Source: Streptomyces bicolor
GTDB lineage: Bacteria > Actinomycetota > Actinomycetes > Streptomycetales > Streptomycetaceae
Assembly (NCBI RefSeq): GCF_000719285.1
Contig: NZ_JOFS01000037.1
Span: 1 to 64,000 of the forward strand
DNA: 64,000 nucleotides
Direction: 5' to 3'
Below, piece by piece: positions 24,578 to 33,060 of the stretch. A model generated the notes under the pieces. That model had not been told where the DNA came from. It worked only from the letters and a program-made list of their open reading frames with translations, and did no database searches. The stretch's first letter is position 1, and each line of letters opens with the position of its first letter. Made by a program: the position numbers and the translations under genes.

Positions 24578-26184
24578 CGGACTTCAGCGGAGACGCGCAG
24601 GCGATGTCGCTGGTCGCGTTCTGTGCCGTGGCCACGATCACCCTGCTGTTGTGCGTGATGATGGGCCCGGACGGGGACGACCTCGACGAGTTCTACACGG
24701 GCTACAGCTCCCTGTCCCCCATGCGCAACGGACTGGCCATCGCGGGCGACTACATCAGCGCGGCGACCGTGCTGGGCACGACCGGCGTCGTCGCGCTGTG
24801 CGGCTACGACGGCATCGTGCTGGCGCTGAGCACGGCGCTGTCCCTGATGCTGCTGATGTTCCTGCTGGCCGAACCCCTGCGCAACGCGGGCCGGTTCACG
24901 ATGGGTGACGCGCTGGCACGCCGGATGCCGGGGCGCGGGGTGCGGGTCGCGGCGTGCGCGGTGACGCTGGCCGCGCTGGTGCCGCTGATGCTGGTTCAGC
25001 TGGCCGGGACCGGGCAACTGCTGGCGTTCATCCTCGGGTTCTCGGGCGACTCCCTGAAGACGGGGTGCATCGTCGGGCTGGGTGTGCTGATGATCAGTTA
25101 CGCGGCGATCGGCGGGATGAAGGGCACGGCCCTCATCCAGATCCTGAAGATGGTGATGCTGCTCGGGTCGGGGGCCGTCGTCGCCGTACTGGTGCTGCGC
25201 CGGTTCGACTGGGATCCGGGCGCGCTGTTCGACGCGGCGGCCCAGCAGAGCGGGGTGGGTTCGGCGTTCCTGGAGTCGGGGCTGCAGTTCGCGGGCGGTC
25301 CGCATCCTCGCCTCGACATGATCAGCTCACAGCTCGCGGTCGTCCTCGGCGGCGCGGTGCTGCCGCACATCACCATGCGTATGTACACGGCGAGCGGCGC
25401 GCGTCAGGTGCGGCGGTCCATGTCCTGGGCGGTGTCCAGCGTGGCCGTGTTCGTGCTGGTGATCACGGTGGTCGGCTTCGGCGCGACGGCGCTGATCGGG
25501 CGGGAGGCGATCGCCGGGGCGGATCCGCAGGGCAACACGGCGTATCTGCTGGGGTCGCGGGCCGCCTTCGGCGCGGACATCTCGACCGCGGAGAGCCTGC
25601 TGTTCACGGCGGTCACGACGGCCATCTTCCTGACCGTGCTCGCCTCGGTCGCCGGCATGATCCTCGCCTGCGCGAACTCCCTCGCCCATGACCTGTTCGC
25701 CACGCGGGTACGGGAGCTGTCCGGGCGCCGCGAGATGACGGTGGCGCGGCTGTCGGCGCTGGCGGTCGGCGTCCCGGCGATCGTGCTGGCGACCATGGTC
25801 CAGCACCGCAGCCTGCAGCCGCTGGTGACCCTGTCCTTCACCCTCGGCGCCTCCGCCATCGCCCCGGCCCTCGTCTTCAGCCTCTTCTGGCGCCGGTACA
25901 CACGCACCGGCCTGCTGTGGACCCTGATCGGCGGTTCGGCGGTGGTGCTGATCCTGATGCCGGGGACCAACCTGGTGTCCGGCTCGCCGGTCTCCGCCTT
26001 CCCCGACGCCGACTTCAACTGGTTCCCCTTCACCACACCCGGGCTCGTGTCGATTCCGGCCGGGTTCCTCTTCGGATGGCTGGGGACGGTCGTGTCGGGG
26101 CGCGGGAAGGTGGAGGAGCAGCGGCGGCAGTACGAGGCCGTGGAGGGGTGGATTCTGGCGGGGGCGGTGCGCAGGGGGAGTTGA
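24574..26184 (+). CDS. Sodium:solute symporter (ActP/MctC-like)
   Basis: 536 residues with about 13 transmembrane helices, SSS family. MRNGLAIAGDYISAATVLGT is the ActP-type version of the substrate/Na+ site in TM1-2. ISYAAIGGMKGTALIQILK and LPHITMRMYTA are further signatures of the acetate/monocarboxylate branch. Start ATG 24574 is embedded in the DUF485 stop (ATGA). Likely role: Na+-driven uptake of acetate, pyruvate or propionate. Substrate specificity cannot be read from the sequence. Confidence 0.9.
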   Translation: MTDFSGDAQAMSLVAFCAVATITLLLCVMMGPDGDDLDEFYTGYSSLSPMRNGLAIAGDYISAATVLGTTGVVALCGYDGIVLALSTALSLMLLMFLLAEPLRNAGRFTMGDALARRMPGRGVRVAACAVTLAALVPLMLVQLAGTGQLLAFILGFSGDSLKTGCIVGLGVLMISYAAIGGMKGTALIQILKMVMLLGSGAVVAVLVLRRFDWDPGALFDAAAQQSGVGSAFLESGLQFAGGPHPRLDMISSQLAVVLGGAVLPHITMRMYTASGARQVRRSMSWAVSSVAVFVLVITVVGFGATALIGREAIAGADPQGNTAYLLGSRAAFGADISTAESLLFTAVTTAIFLTVLASVAGMILACANSLAHDLFATRVRELSGRREMTVARLSALAVGVPAIVLATMVQHRSLQPLVTLSFTLGASAIAPALVFSLFWRRYTRTGLLWTLIGGSAVVLILMPGTNLVSGSPVSAFPDADFNWFPFTTPGLVSIPAGFLFGWLGTVVSGRGKVEEQRRQYEAVEGWILAGAVRRGS

Positions 26185-26281
26185 GCGGGGGACCGGGTGA
26201 CTGCCACGGGGTGGACCGTCGCCCGGCCTTCGGGTCACTCGCCGTGGGCGGACCGCGTCCCGGCGCCCAGGACTTCGGATG

Positions 26282-27400
26282 TCACTCGCCGGAGGCGGAC
26301 TGCATCTCGGCGTCCGGGTCCTCGCCTGTCTCCGACCGCGGTTGATTACCGCGGGCGCGCAGCAGGTCCGCCCGGGCGTAGGTGAGATGGGCCACCGCCT
26401 TGATGATCGCGGCCGCGCCCGCGGTGACGCCCGAGGTGAGGCCCGCGATCGCCACGATGACCTGCGCGGTCTCGGAGGCGTCGAAACCAAGGGGGTGGGG
26501 CTCGTCCAGCAGGGGCCGGGCGGCGAGGAAGGCGATGGCGTATCCGAGCAGGGCCACCGCGGCGAGGAGGGCCATCTCGCGCAGGGGCCTTGCGGGGTCC
26601 GCGCGCTGTACGGAAGTGCTGGGGACGTGGTGGCGTCCTCGGCCTCTCAGCACCGCACCCGCCACCGCACCCATGGCGGCCGCCACCACGGCGGCGACGG
26701 CCACCTGCGCCGCGGACACGCCCCCGCCGTCGGACACGGAGTCCCGGGTGAGGACCAGCCCGGCGAGAGCCAGGATGCAGCACATCAGCACGAAGGTGAT
26801 CAGCCGGGCGGCACCGCTGAACAGCGGCGGCCTGTCGTCCGGCGTCGCACCGCGGTTGGGGTGCACCTCGCCGTCCCGGATGCCGCCCCGCAGCCGTAGC
26901 GGACTGCCCACCTCGCCGCCCGACAGCAGCACCAGCACCTTGAAGTGATCGCCACGGTCGAGCGGCACGCGCGGCAGGCGCAGCCGGTTGCCATGGTGGC
27001 CGAAGCCCTGATTCGGGGTGAAGTGGTCCATCAGATGGACGAGGCCGGGCGGCCGGGTGACCGAGACACCCCGGACGGTGCGGTCGGTGAACACGACGGT
27101 GAGGCCGTGCTGTTCGTAGCCCGTGTAGTCGTCAGGTCCGATGCTCTGCGTGCCGTCGTTCTCGACGCGCAGCAGCACGAGGGTCGCGTCGCCGGTGTGC
27201 GGTATCTCGTCGAACAGGCCCAGCCGGGCCCCGGCCCCGCTCCGCCGTACGTCGCCCAGCGGGCTGTCCAGCTGCACCCGGTAACCGATCCGCTTGCGAC
27301 GCGGCACCCGGCGTTCGTACCAGGCCGTGGCGACCGAGGCGACGACACCCACGACGACCGCCACAACAGCCACGACATCCTGCGCGCTCAGCCAGTCCAC
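26282..27400 (-). CDS. Membrane protein of unknown function
   Basis: 372 residues. An N-terminal helix (about 8-27) is followed by a soluble region with YRVQLDSPLGDVRRSG, LGLFDEIPHTGDATLVLLRV and YEQHGLTVVF. Three further hydrophobic segments lie near 205-225, 240-260 and 285-345. The soluble part looks like a beta-rich ligand- or protein-binding domain that I have seen only in Streptomyces, without known function. GTG 27400 has GAGG 4 nt upstream. It runs convergent to the symporter gene. Confidence 0.7.
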   Translation of the reverse strand: MDWLSAQDVVAVVAVVVGVVASVATAWYERRVPRRKRIGYRVQLDSPLGDVRRSGAGARLGLFDEIPHTGDATLVLLRVENDGTQSIGPDDYTGYEQHGLTVVFTDRTVRGVSVTRPPGLVHLMDHFTPNQGFGHHGNRLRLPRVPLDRGDHFKVLVLLSGGEVGSPLRLRGGIRDGEVHPNRGATPDDRPPLFSGAARLITFVLMCCILALAGLVLTRDSVSDGGGVSAAQVAVAAVVAAAMGAVAGAVLRGRGRHHVPSTSVQRADPARPLREMALLAAVALLGYAIAFLAARPLLDEPHPLGFDASETAQVIVAIAGLTSGVTAGAAAIIKAVAHLTYARADLLRARGNQPRSETGEDPDAEMQSASGE

Positions 27401-27490
27401 GGTGCCTCAACTCACGTACGGTGCCGGGCGGTTCCCGTCCCCTCCTTGCCCGAACGTACCGGCCCGCAACCCGCGTCGCTCACTCACCGC

Positions 27491-28378
27491 TCACTCCAGC
27501 GCCGCCTGCCGGGTCAGCGTGATCAGGCTGTTGCGCATCTGGTCCATGTTCTTGCGCACCTCGTCCCACATCTTCCCGTGCTCGAGCAGCACCCGCTCCG
27601 TCTCCTCGGCGATGTCGTCCGCGCGCCGCTGGGCCTGCGCGAGCACCGCCGTCGCGTGCGCCCGCGCCTCCTCCTGCAACCGCTTCGCCGAGGCCTCGGC
27701 GTCCGCCAGCACCAGCTCCGCCTCGGCCACCGAGGCCTCGGCCCGCGCCTCCCGCTCCACCTCCGACGCCCTCAGCGCGGCCGCCCGCTCCTCGGCCTCC
27801 CGCTCCACCTCGGCCAACCGCTCGGCCTGCTCCTCGGCCTGCCCGGCGAGCAACCCGTTGGTGCGCAGCCGCACCTCGCGCAACGGTCCGAGCACCTCTC
27901 CGCGCCCCTCCTTCAACGCGCGCTTGGCGGCGAGACGGATCTCGCCGGCCTCGGCGCGGGCCGCCAGCAACCGCTGACGGACGTATTCGTCGGCCTCGGC
28001 GCTCACGGCATCGGCGTGCGCCTGCGCCGCATCCCGCACGCCGTCCGCGTACGTCTGCGCCTCCTCCACCATGCTCCGCGCCTCCTGCCGCGCCCTCTCC
28101 CGCACGGCCGCGGCCTCCTCCTCCACCAGCTCGAAGAGGCGCCGCGCGCCCTCCCCGAGCGTCTCGTAGGTCTGCGGGGCGAGTTGCGCCACCGTCTCCC
28201 GCAGCCGCTCCGCCTCCTCCTCCATCTCCCTGGCGAGGACGGTGAGCCGGGCGGCCCGTTCCCAGGCGGCGTCCCGGTTCTGGAAAAGGGCGTCGACGTA
28301 GGCGTCGACCTGGTCGGGACGGTAGCCACGCCCCCGTACGACCACGAAAGCGTGGTGCGAACCCGGTGCGCTGCTCAT
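27491..28378 (-). CDS. DivIVA-like coiled-coil protein (often annotated cellulose-binding)
   Basis: 295 residues. The short N-terminal module VVVRGRGYRPDQVDAYVDAL matches the DivIVA lipid-binding start. From residue 40 on it is an almost uninterrupted Glu/Ala/Arg-rich coiled coil. Proteins of this type in Streptomyces (FilP/Scy/DivIVA relatives) build cytoskeletal structures at hyphal tips; the label cellulose-binding comes from one member. AGAGGGG stands 7 nt before ATG 28378. Upstream is an AT-rich patch with a palindrome ACATC-TT-GATGT (28425-28436) that probably holds the promoter. Confidence 0.82.
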   Translation of the reverse strand: MSSAPGSHHAFVVVRGRGYRPDQVDAYVDALFQNRDAAWERAARLTVLAREMEEEAERLRETVAQLAPQTYETLGEGARRLFELVEEEAAAVRERARQEARSMVEEAQTYADGVRDAAQAHADAVSAEADEYVRQRLLAARAEAGEIRLAAKRALKEGRGEVLGPLREVRLRTNGLLAGQAEEQAERLAEVEREAEERAAALRASEVEREARAEASVAEAELVLADAEASAKRLQEEARAHATAVLAQAQRRADDIAEETERVLLEHGKMWDEVRKNMDQMRNSLITLTRQAALE

Positions 28379-28529
28379 CCTGGAACCCCTCTCCGCCGGG
28401 GATACGAAAATGATGATTTAGCGCACATCTTGATGTATAGGGCGGAAGCGTTCATAACGCGACACTCCGCGCGCGGGGCACGGGCAGGGGCGCTGAGGCC
28501 CGCAGGAAAAGCGCGTACGGGCGCATACG

Positions 28530-28571
28530 AAAGGGCCGGCTCCCGGTCGCACAACCGGGAGCCGGCCCTTT
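28530..28571. terminator. Strong hairpin terminator
   Basis: Perfect 18-bp stem AAAGGGCCGGCTCCCGGT / ACCGGGAGCCGGCCCTTT with a 6-nt loop, in the gene-free stretch 28379-28725. It terminates the leftward SUKH-4/deaminase transcript before the coiled-coil gene's promoter. Confidence 0.85.
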
Positions 28572-28594
28572 CACACCTGCACGCCGCCCTCAGC

Positions 28595-28669
28595 GGCAGC
28601 CGGGTGATGTCACGTCACATGGAAGTGCCGAGTGAGGTCACCTCGCGGCGGGCAGCCGGGTGACGTCAC
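28595..28669. repeat. Direct repeat with nested TGAC/GTCA palindromes
   Basis: GGCAGCCGGGTGA[TC]GTCAC occurs at 28595-28613 and 28651-28669 (period 56). The second copy contains the palindrome GGTGACGTCACC, and GTCACC[TC]CGCGGCGGGC also occurs twice. It lies between the stop of the SUKH-4 gene and its terminator. Confidence 0.6.
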
Positions 28670-28725
28670 CCCGCGGCGGGCGGAGGCAGCAGAGCGGAGG
28701 CACCTCGTGGCGCAGCCGCACGGCG

Positions 28726-31700
28726 TCACAGCAGCCCGTCCCACATCTGCTCCAGCAGCACCGACCACCAGCTCTCCGGCGAGCCGAGCGCCGCCGGGTC
28801 CAGGGAGGCGAGCTGCGCCTGGAAATCGACGGTCCAGCGGCCCGCCTGCTCCTGGTTCAGACCGAAACGAAGACGCCACATCCGGCCCAGCAGCGCCAGA
28901 CAGCGCTGGAACTCGGGCAGACCCGTGTTCACGAACTGCGGCGGTACGGGCGCACCGCCCGGCCCCGCCTCCACCGGCACGGCAACGATGTTCGCCGTCC
29001 CGTACTGCACACACAGCGCCTTGCCGAAGTCGCTGCCCATGACGAGGTACGACCCCGCGTCCGACGCCGGCTGCACCCCGCGCTCCCGCGCCAGCTCCGC
29101 CAGCGTCGGAACGGGCCGCCCCGGCTGGGCCTGCGCCCAGAAGAACGGGCCGATGTCCATCGGGAGCCCGCCGACGACGAGGCTGTGCGCCACGACCGGC
29201 GGCACGCCCTGCCTGGACACGGCGGCCTGCTCGAACCGGAAGATCCCCGGCCCGAACGCCGCCGCCAGCTCCTGCGCCACACCCTCCGGCGGAATCGGCG
29301 GCGCCGACTGAACCTGCGGCAACGGGGCGCGCACCGGCGCCGGCCGGGCGGGCCCGTCGGCCACCTGGTGCAACTCGCCCTGGTGGGCCAGCAGTTGCCG
29401 CATGCCCTGCTGCCGGCTCGCGTGATCCGTGCCGTACGGCGCGATGGACGTGATCCGCGCCTGCGGCCACTGCTCCCGGATCATCCGCGCGCAGTACGCA
29501 CCCGGCAGCTCACACGACTCCAACTCCGTGTGCAGCTCCAGCACCTGGTCCGACGGCACGTTCATGCCGCGCAGCTCATGGAAGATCTGCCACTCCGGGT
29601 GCGGCGTACCGGGCGCCGAACGCCGGATCAGCTGCTGCTCCGACCCGTCCTGCGCGCGGTAGCGGAGAACGGCCTGGTAGCCGGGGCCGACGGTCGGCTG
29701 GCCGGTGGGCTGCTGGGGGTAGCCGTAGGCCGGGGGTTGGCCCGGGGCGGAGGGCTGGGCCGGGATGGGCGCCGGGGCGGGGTGGCCGGGGTGGCCTGCC
29801 TGCCCGGGCTGACCCGGCTGACCGGGTGGCGGCGGTACGGCGCCCGGCGGCATAGGGGGCTGCGGGGTGGCCGGGGGCATGCCGGGGGCACCCGGAGCAC
29901 CAGGCGGGTTGGGGGCGGGAGGCATCCCCGGAGCGCCGGGGGCGGCGGGGACGCCAGGTGCGCCTGCCATGCCGGGTGCGCCAGGGGGTGGCGGCATGCC
30001 CGGAGCGCCGGGGGCGCCGGGTGCCCCGGGAACGCCAGGAGCCTGCGGCGGCGGAGGGACACCGGGGCCGCCCACCGGGGGCGCGGCCAGCACCGTCTCC
30101 GCATGGTGAACGGCACCCCGAGCGCCGCCCGCGGAGCCCTGGGCGCCAGGCCCACCGGGGATGCCGGGGGCGCCGGGAGCCTGCGGGGCACCCGGAGTGC
30201 CGGGTGCGCCCGGGCCACCGGGGACGCCGGAAGGCTGGTGAGCGCCAGGCATTCCGGGGCCACCCGGAGCAGCACCGGGCGGATTGGGGACGCCAGGCGG
30301 AGTCTGCGCACCCGGAACACCAGGCGTACCCGGCCCACCCGGAGGCTGCGGCAGACCGCCCAGCTGACTCGGGTCGGCCAGCACCGTCGCGGCATGGTGA
30401 ACAGCGCCCGGAGGCGTACCGGGCGGATTCGGCGCGCCAGGCATGCCCGGAGCACCGGGACCACCGGGAGCACCGGGCGGCTGCGGAGCGCCAGGCCCAT
30501 TCGCACCCCCAGGCCCCTGCGGCGCACCCGGACCCGCAACACCCTCAGGCCCGTCCGGCCCCAACGCCGACACGAGCTGCGTCGGAACGTACCCACCCGC
30601 AGGCGCGCCCGGCGCACCCGGAACGGACGGCGGAGGAGGAGGCGTACTCCCCGCCCGCGCGCCAGGCGTCCCCGGCGCACCCGGCGGCGGAGGCGGCGTC
30701 GCCCCACCCCGCGCGCGCGGCGGAGGCGCCGCCTTGCTGGTCGCCGCATCGGCGATGTCCCCGGCGTTCGGCGCGAGCGGCCGCCCCGGAGCACCCGGAG
30801 CACCCGGAGCTTGCGGATAGCCGTACGACGGCGCACCCGGCGCAGGCGGAGGCGGCGGCGGGGCACCCGGCCCCGCAGCAGGAGCCCCCGGAGGCGGCGT
30901 CCCCGGCACACCCGCACCCTGCGGATAGCCGTACGACGGCCCACCCGGCACCGGCGGAGGCGTGCTGCCCTGCGGCGCACCACCCGGCGCACCCGGCGCG
31001 TTCGGACCGTCGAGCCCAGGATCGGCCGCCGGAGGCGGAACCTGGACGCCACCCGACAGCAGTGCCGTCTTGGCATCCCTCGACGCGGCGTCGTCACCAC
31101 TCAACGGCGGCGCGAACACCGTCTCCGGCAACGGCACGGAACGATCCTCAAGGCCATCGGCACTGGTGTCCGTCCCGGCCCACGGAGTCGCGCCTTCGGG
31201 CACACCCGGCACCGCACCGGGCGCAGGCCTCGACGAAGCTCCACCCGTAAAACCACCAGAGGCACCCGAGCCACCGTCAGAACGGCCAGGACTGTCAGAA
31301 CCGCCGGAACCGGCCCCCGCCCCGGACCCCGCGTCCGCGGCCCCGCCATCCCGCCGCTGATCCGCGATCCCCAACTTGTCCGCCGCCTCCTGCAACCACT
31401 CCGGCGGCGTCAGCAAGAACGACGTCTGATTCAGATCCACCCGAGCCGGAGCAATCGGCGCCGACTGCGCGGCCGCTCCCCCACGGCCGTACTCCTCCTC
31501 GTACCGGCGAATCACCTCACCCACCGGCAACGACGGCCACAACGTGGCCTCCCCGCTGTCCCGGGCGAGCACCAGCCGCTGCCCGCCCCCCTCCGAACGC
31601 GGCCCGTCCGCACGGTCCTCGGCCCACACCACGAACCCGAGCTCGAACTCCCGCACCCGCACCTCACGATGCTGATACGACGGCACATCCCCGTTGATCC

Positions 31701-31752
31701 ACTCTTCCGCGCGCTCCTGCGCCTGTGCGAACGTCACCATCGCGAAGCTCAC
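28726..31752 (-). CDS. Immunity-domain / collagen-like linker / nucleotide deaminase / SUKH-4 fusion protein
   Basis: 1008 residues with no signal peptide or membrane helix. Residues 1-90 resemble a YrhB/Imm35-type immunity domain (AQERAEEWINGD, LARDSGEATLWPSLPVGEVI). Residues about 140-687 are a Pro/Gly/Ala linker with long runs of collagen-like Gly-x-Pro triplets and two AVHHA-x-TVLA inserts. Residues 690-775 match the XOO_2897-type deaminase: HPE (718-720) and a Cys pair (747, 754) in SCELPGAYCARMI. Residues 830-1000 match SUKH-4 (GPFFWAQ, SYLVMGSDFGKALCV, FVNTGLPEFQRCLALL). GTG 31752 overlaps the upstream stop; ATG 31740 is an alternative. The family calls are from memory of Aravind-group work. 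Confidence 0.8.
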   Translation of the reverse strand: MSFAMVTFAQAQERAEEWINGDVPSYQHREVRVREFELGFVVWAEDRADGPRSEGGGQRLVLARDSGEATLWPSLPVGEVIRRYEEEYGRGGAAAQSAPIAPARVDLNQTSFLLTPPEWLQEAADKLGIADQRRDGGAADAGSGAGAGSGGSDSPGRSDGGSGASGGFTGGASSRPAPGAVPGVPEGATPWAGTDTSADGLEDRSVPLPETVFAPPLSGDDAASRDAKTALLSGGVQVPPPAADPGLDGPNAPGAPGGAPQGSTPPPVPGGPSYGYPQGAGVPGTPPPGAPAAGPGAPPPPPPAPGAPSYGYPQAPGAPGAPGRPLAPNAGDIADAATSKAAPPPRARGGATPPPPPGAPGTPGARAGSTPPPPPSVPGAPGAPAGGYVPTQLVSALGPDGPEGVAGPGAPQGPGGANGPGAPQPPGAPGGPGAPGMPGAPNPPGTPPGAVHHAATVLADPSQLGGLPQPPGGPGTPGVPGAQTPPGVPNPPGAAPGGPGMPGAHQPSGVPGGPGAPGTPGAPQAPGAPGIPGGPGAQGSAGGARGAVHHAETVLAAPPVGGPGVPPPPQAPGVPGAPGAPGAPGMPPPPGAPGMAGAPGVPAAPGAPGMPPAPNPPGAPGAPGMPPATPQPPMPPGAVPPPPGQPGQPGQAGHPGHPAPAPIPAQPSAPGQPPAYGYPQQPTGQPTVGPGYQAVLRYRAQDGSEQQLIRRSAPGTPHPEWQIFHELRGMNVPSDQVLELHTELESCELPGAYCARMIREQWPQARITSIAPYGTDHASRQQGMRQLLAHQGELHQVADGPARPAPVRAPLPQVQSAPPIPPEGVAQELAAAFGPGIFRFEQAAVSRQGVPPVVAHSLVVGGLPMDIGPFFWAQAQPGRPVPTLAELARERGVQPASDAGSYLVMGSDFGKALCVQYGTANIVAVPVEAGPGGAPVPPQFVNTGLPEFQRCLALLGRMWRLRFGLNQEQAGRWTVDFQAQLASLDPAALGSPESWWSVLLEQMWDGLL

Positions 31753-32744
31753 TCCCCCACAGCCGCGGCAGCCACGGGCACCGCACGCGCGAACCCACCG
31801 TCCACCATCAGATTCGCCACCGTCTCCAACTCCGGCGGAGAACCCGCCAGTCGGGACAGAAACACGTCGAAGTCCTCACCGCACGGCAGCAACAACCGCT
31901 CCACCCGCTCGGCCGCCGACAACCCCGGATCAACATCCCGCACATCGTCATACGCGCAGAACCACACCGACCCCAGCCGGTCGCCCCGCACCTTCACGGC
32001 CAGCAACCCGCCCTGCACGAACCCGACACCCAGATAGTCCTTGGTCAGATGGTCCCGCAGGCACTTGTTCACATAGACCAGGTCATTTATCGCCGCCTCG
32101 TCCCGAACCGTGAACAACGGCTGATCGACCAGCAGCCCCAACTCCGCGTCCAGAGCCGTCCCCACCGGCGCACACCCGCCCGCCGCCTTCAGAAACGACC
32201 GATACGCACCCGGCAGCCGATACCCCAGGTCCTCCTCGACCCCGAGCACCTGCGACTCCGTCACCGCCACACCCGACTTCGGCAACCCGAAATGCGCCGG
32301 CCGCGTGTCCTGCAACGGCCGCGTCCCCCGCTTGTTCTGATCCACCGCCGACGTCGCCACCCCACCGTGATGCCGCAGCAACGCCTTCACCTCGACCGGT
32401 ACCAACTCCAGCCGCCGCGAACCCACCACGTGATGCCACGTCCAGCCATGCGGCGTCGCCACCGCGGGCACCGTGTCCCACAGATCGTGCCCCGACGCCG
32501 CCAACGCCGCGTTCGCCGACACATAGTCCGTCAGCCGCAACTCGTCCACCCCGAAGCCTTCCGGCGGCTCGGCGATCTCCGCGGCCGCCCGCGCATACGG
32601 CGAGAAATCGGGGTAACCACGCTCGTCGACCCGTACTCCCCTCGGGTGACGCGACGCCCGTACCGGATCCGGGAAATGCACGACCTGCCCGGCGTAGGCC
32701 GCGTTCGGCGGCGCGGCTTGCTGCCCGAGCCGACCTGTCGTCAT
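31749..32744 (-). CDS. WHH-type nuclease domain fused to SUKH (SMI1/KNR4) immunity domain
   Basis: 331 residues. Residues 20-150 resemble polymorphic-toxin HNH/EndoVII nucleases of the WHH/LHH class. The hallmark HGWTWHHVVGSRRLELVPV places WHH at 103-105, followed by ALLRHHGGVA (121-130). Residues 160-305 are a SUKH domain, with VLGVEEDLGYRLPGAYRSFL as its hallmark, then YLGVGFVQGGLLAVKV and GSVWFCAYDD. No export signal is present. ATG 32744 was chosen over an upstream in-frame start because GGGG lies about 10 nt before it. The stop overlaps the next gene's GTG, so the two are co-translated. Toxin and immunity folds on one chain suggest a self-neutralised or repurposed sensor. Confidence 0.8.
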   Translation of the reverse strand: MTTGRLGQQAAPPNAAYAGQVVHFPDPVRASRHPRGVRVDERGYPDFSPYARAAAEIAEPPEGFGVDELRLTDYVSANAALAASGHDLWDTVPAVATPHGWTWHHVVGSRRLELVPVEVKALLRHHGGVATSAVDQNKRGTRPLQDTRPAHFGLPKSGVAVTESQVLGVEEDLGYRLPGAYRSFLKAAGGCAPVGTALDAELGLLVDQPLFTVRDEAAINDLVYVNKCLRDHLTKDYLGVGFVQGGLLAVKVRGDRLGSVWFCAYDDVRDVDPGLSAAERVERLLLPCGEDFDVFLSRLAGSPPELETVANLMVDGGFARAVPVAAAAVGE

Positions 32745-33060
32745 GGCGGTTGCCCCCTGCGGCGTTCTGATACGGCCCGCCACGACCACCCTCGGTCACA
32801 ACGCCCCGTATCGACTGTCTCGTCTGCCTCCACACGTCACCGCATGGAAAGCGGTGCCGACAGCCTATGCGGTACGACGACACCGGTCACCGGCGCCGGT
32901 CACGACCCCCTCCGCTTCCGTGACCAGCCGTCACCCCGCCGTGACAGCCCGCCCAAACCCGGGCGTGTCGCGCCGCCCCAGCTTCCGCACCCGCCACGCC
33001 GTTTGGCACTCTGTGACGTCCGAGAGCATGCCCGGGGGATGCTCGGGAGGGGATGACGAC
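32745..33060. promoter_or_regulatory. Divergent promoter region with BldD-like dyad cluster
   Basis: This 316-bp gap separates the WHH-SUKH and YwqJ-type genes. GTGAC-CAGCC-GTCAC (32920-32934) contains TGAC-N5-GTCA, which fits the published BldD consensus TNAC(N5)GTNA. Another GTGAC follows 6 bp later (32941-32945), and two GGTCAC words precede it (32885-32890, 32898-32903). GGGAGGGG at about 33046-33053 is the binding site for ATG 33061. No gene is seen. Confidence 0.4.

Noticed and set aside
29867..30820. Collagen-like Gly-Ala-Pro frames on the + strand
   Set aside because: These are reverse-strand images of the Pro/Gly/Ala linker encoded on the minus strand.
33003..33030. CIRCE-like element (TTGGCACTC ... 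GAGAGCATG)
   Set aside because: The second arm matches the required GAGTGCTAA-type half in only about 5 of 9 positions, and the downstream gene is not a chaperone gene.
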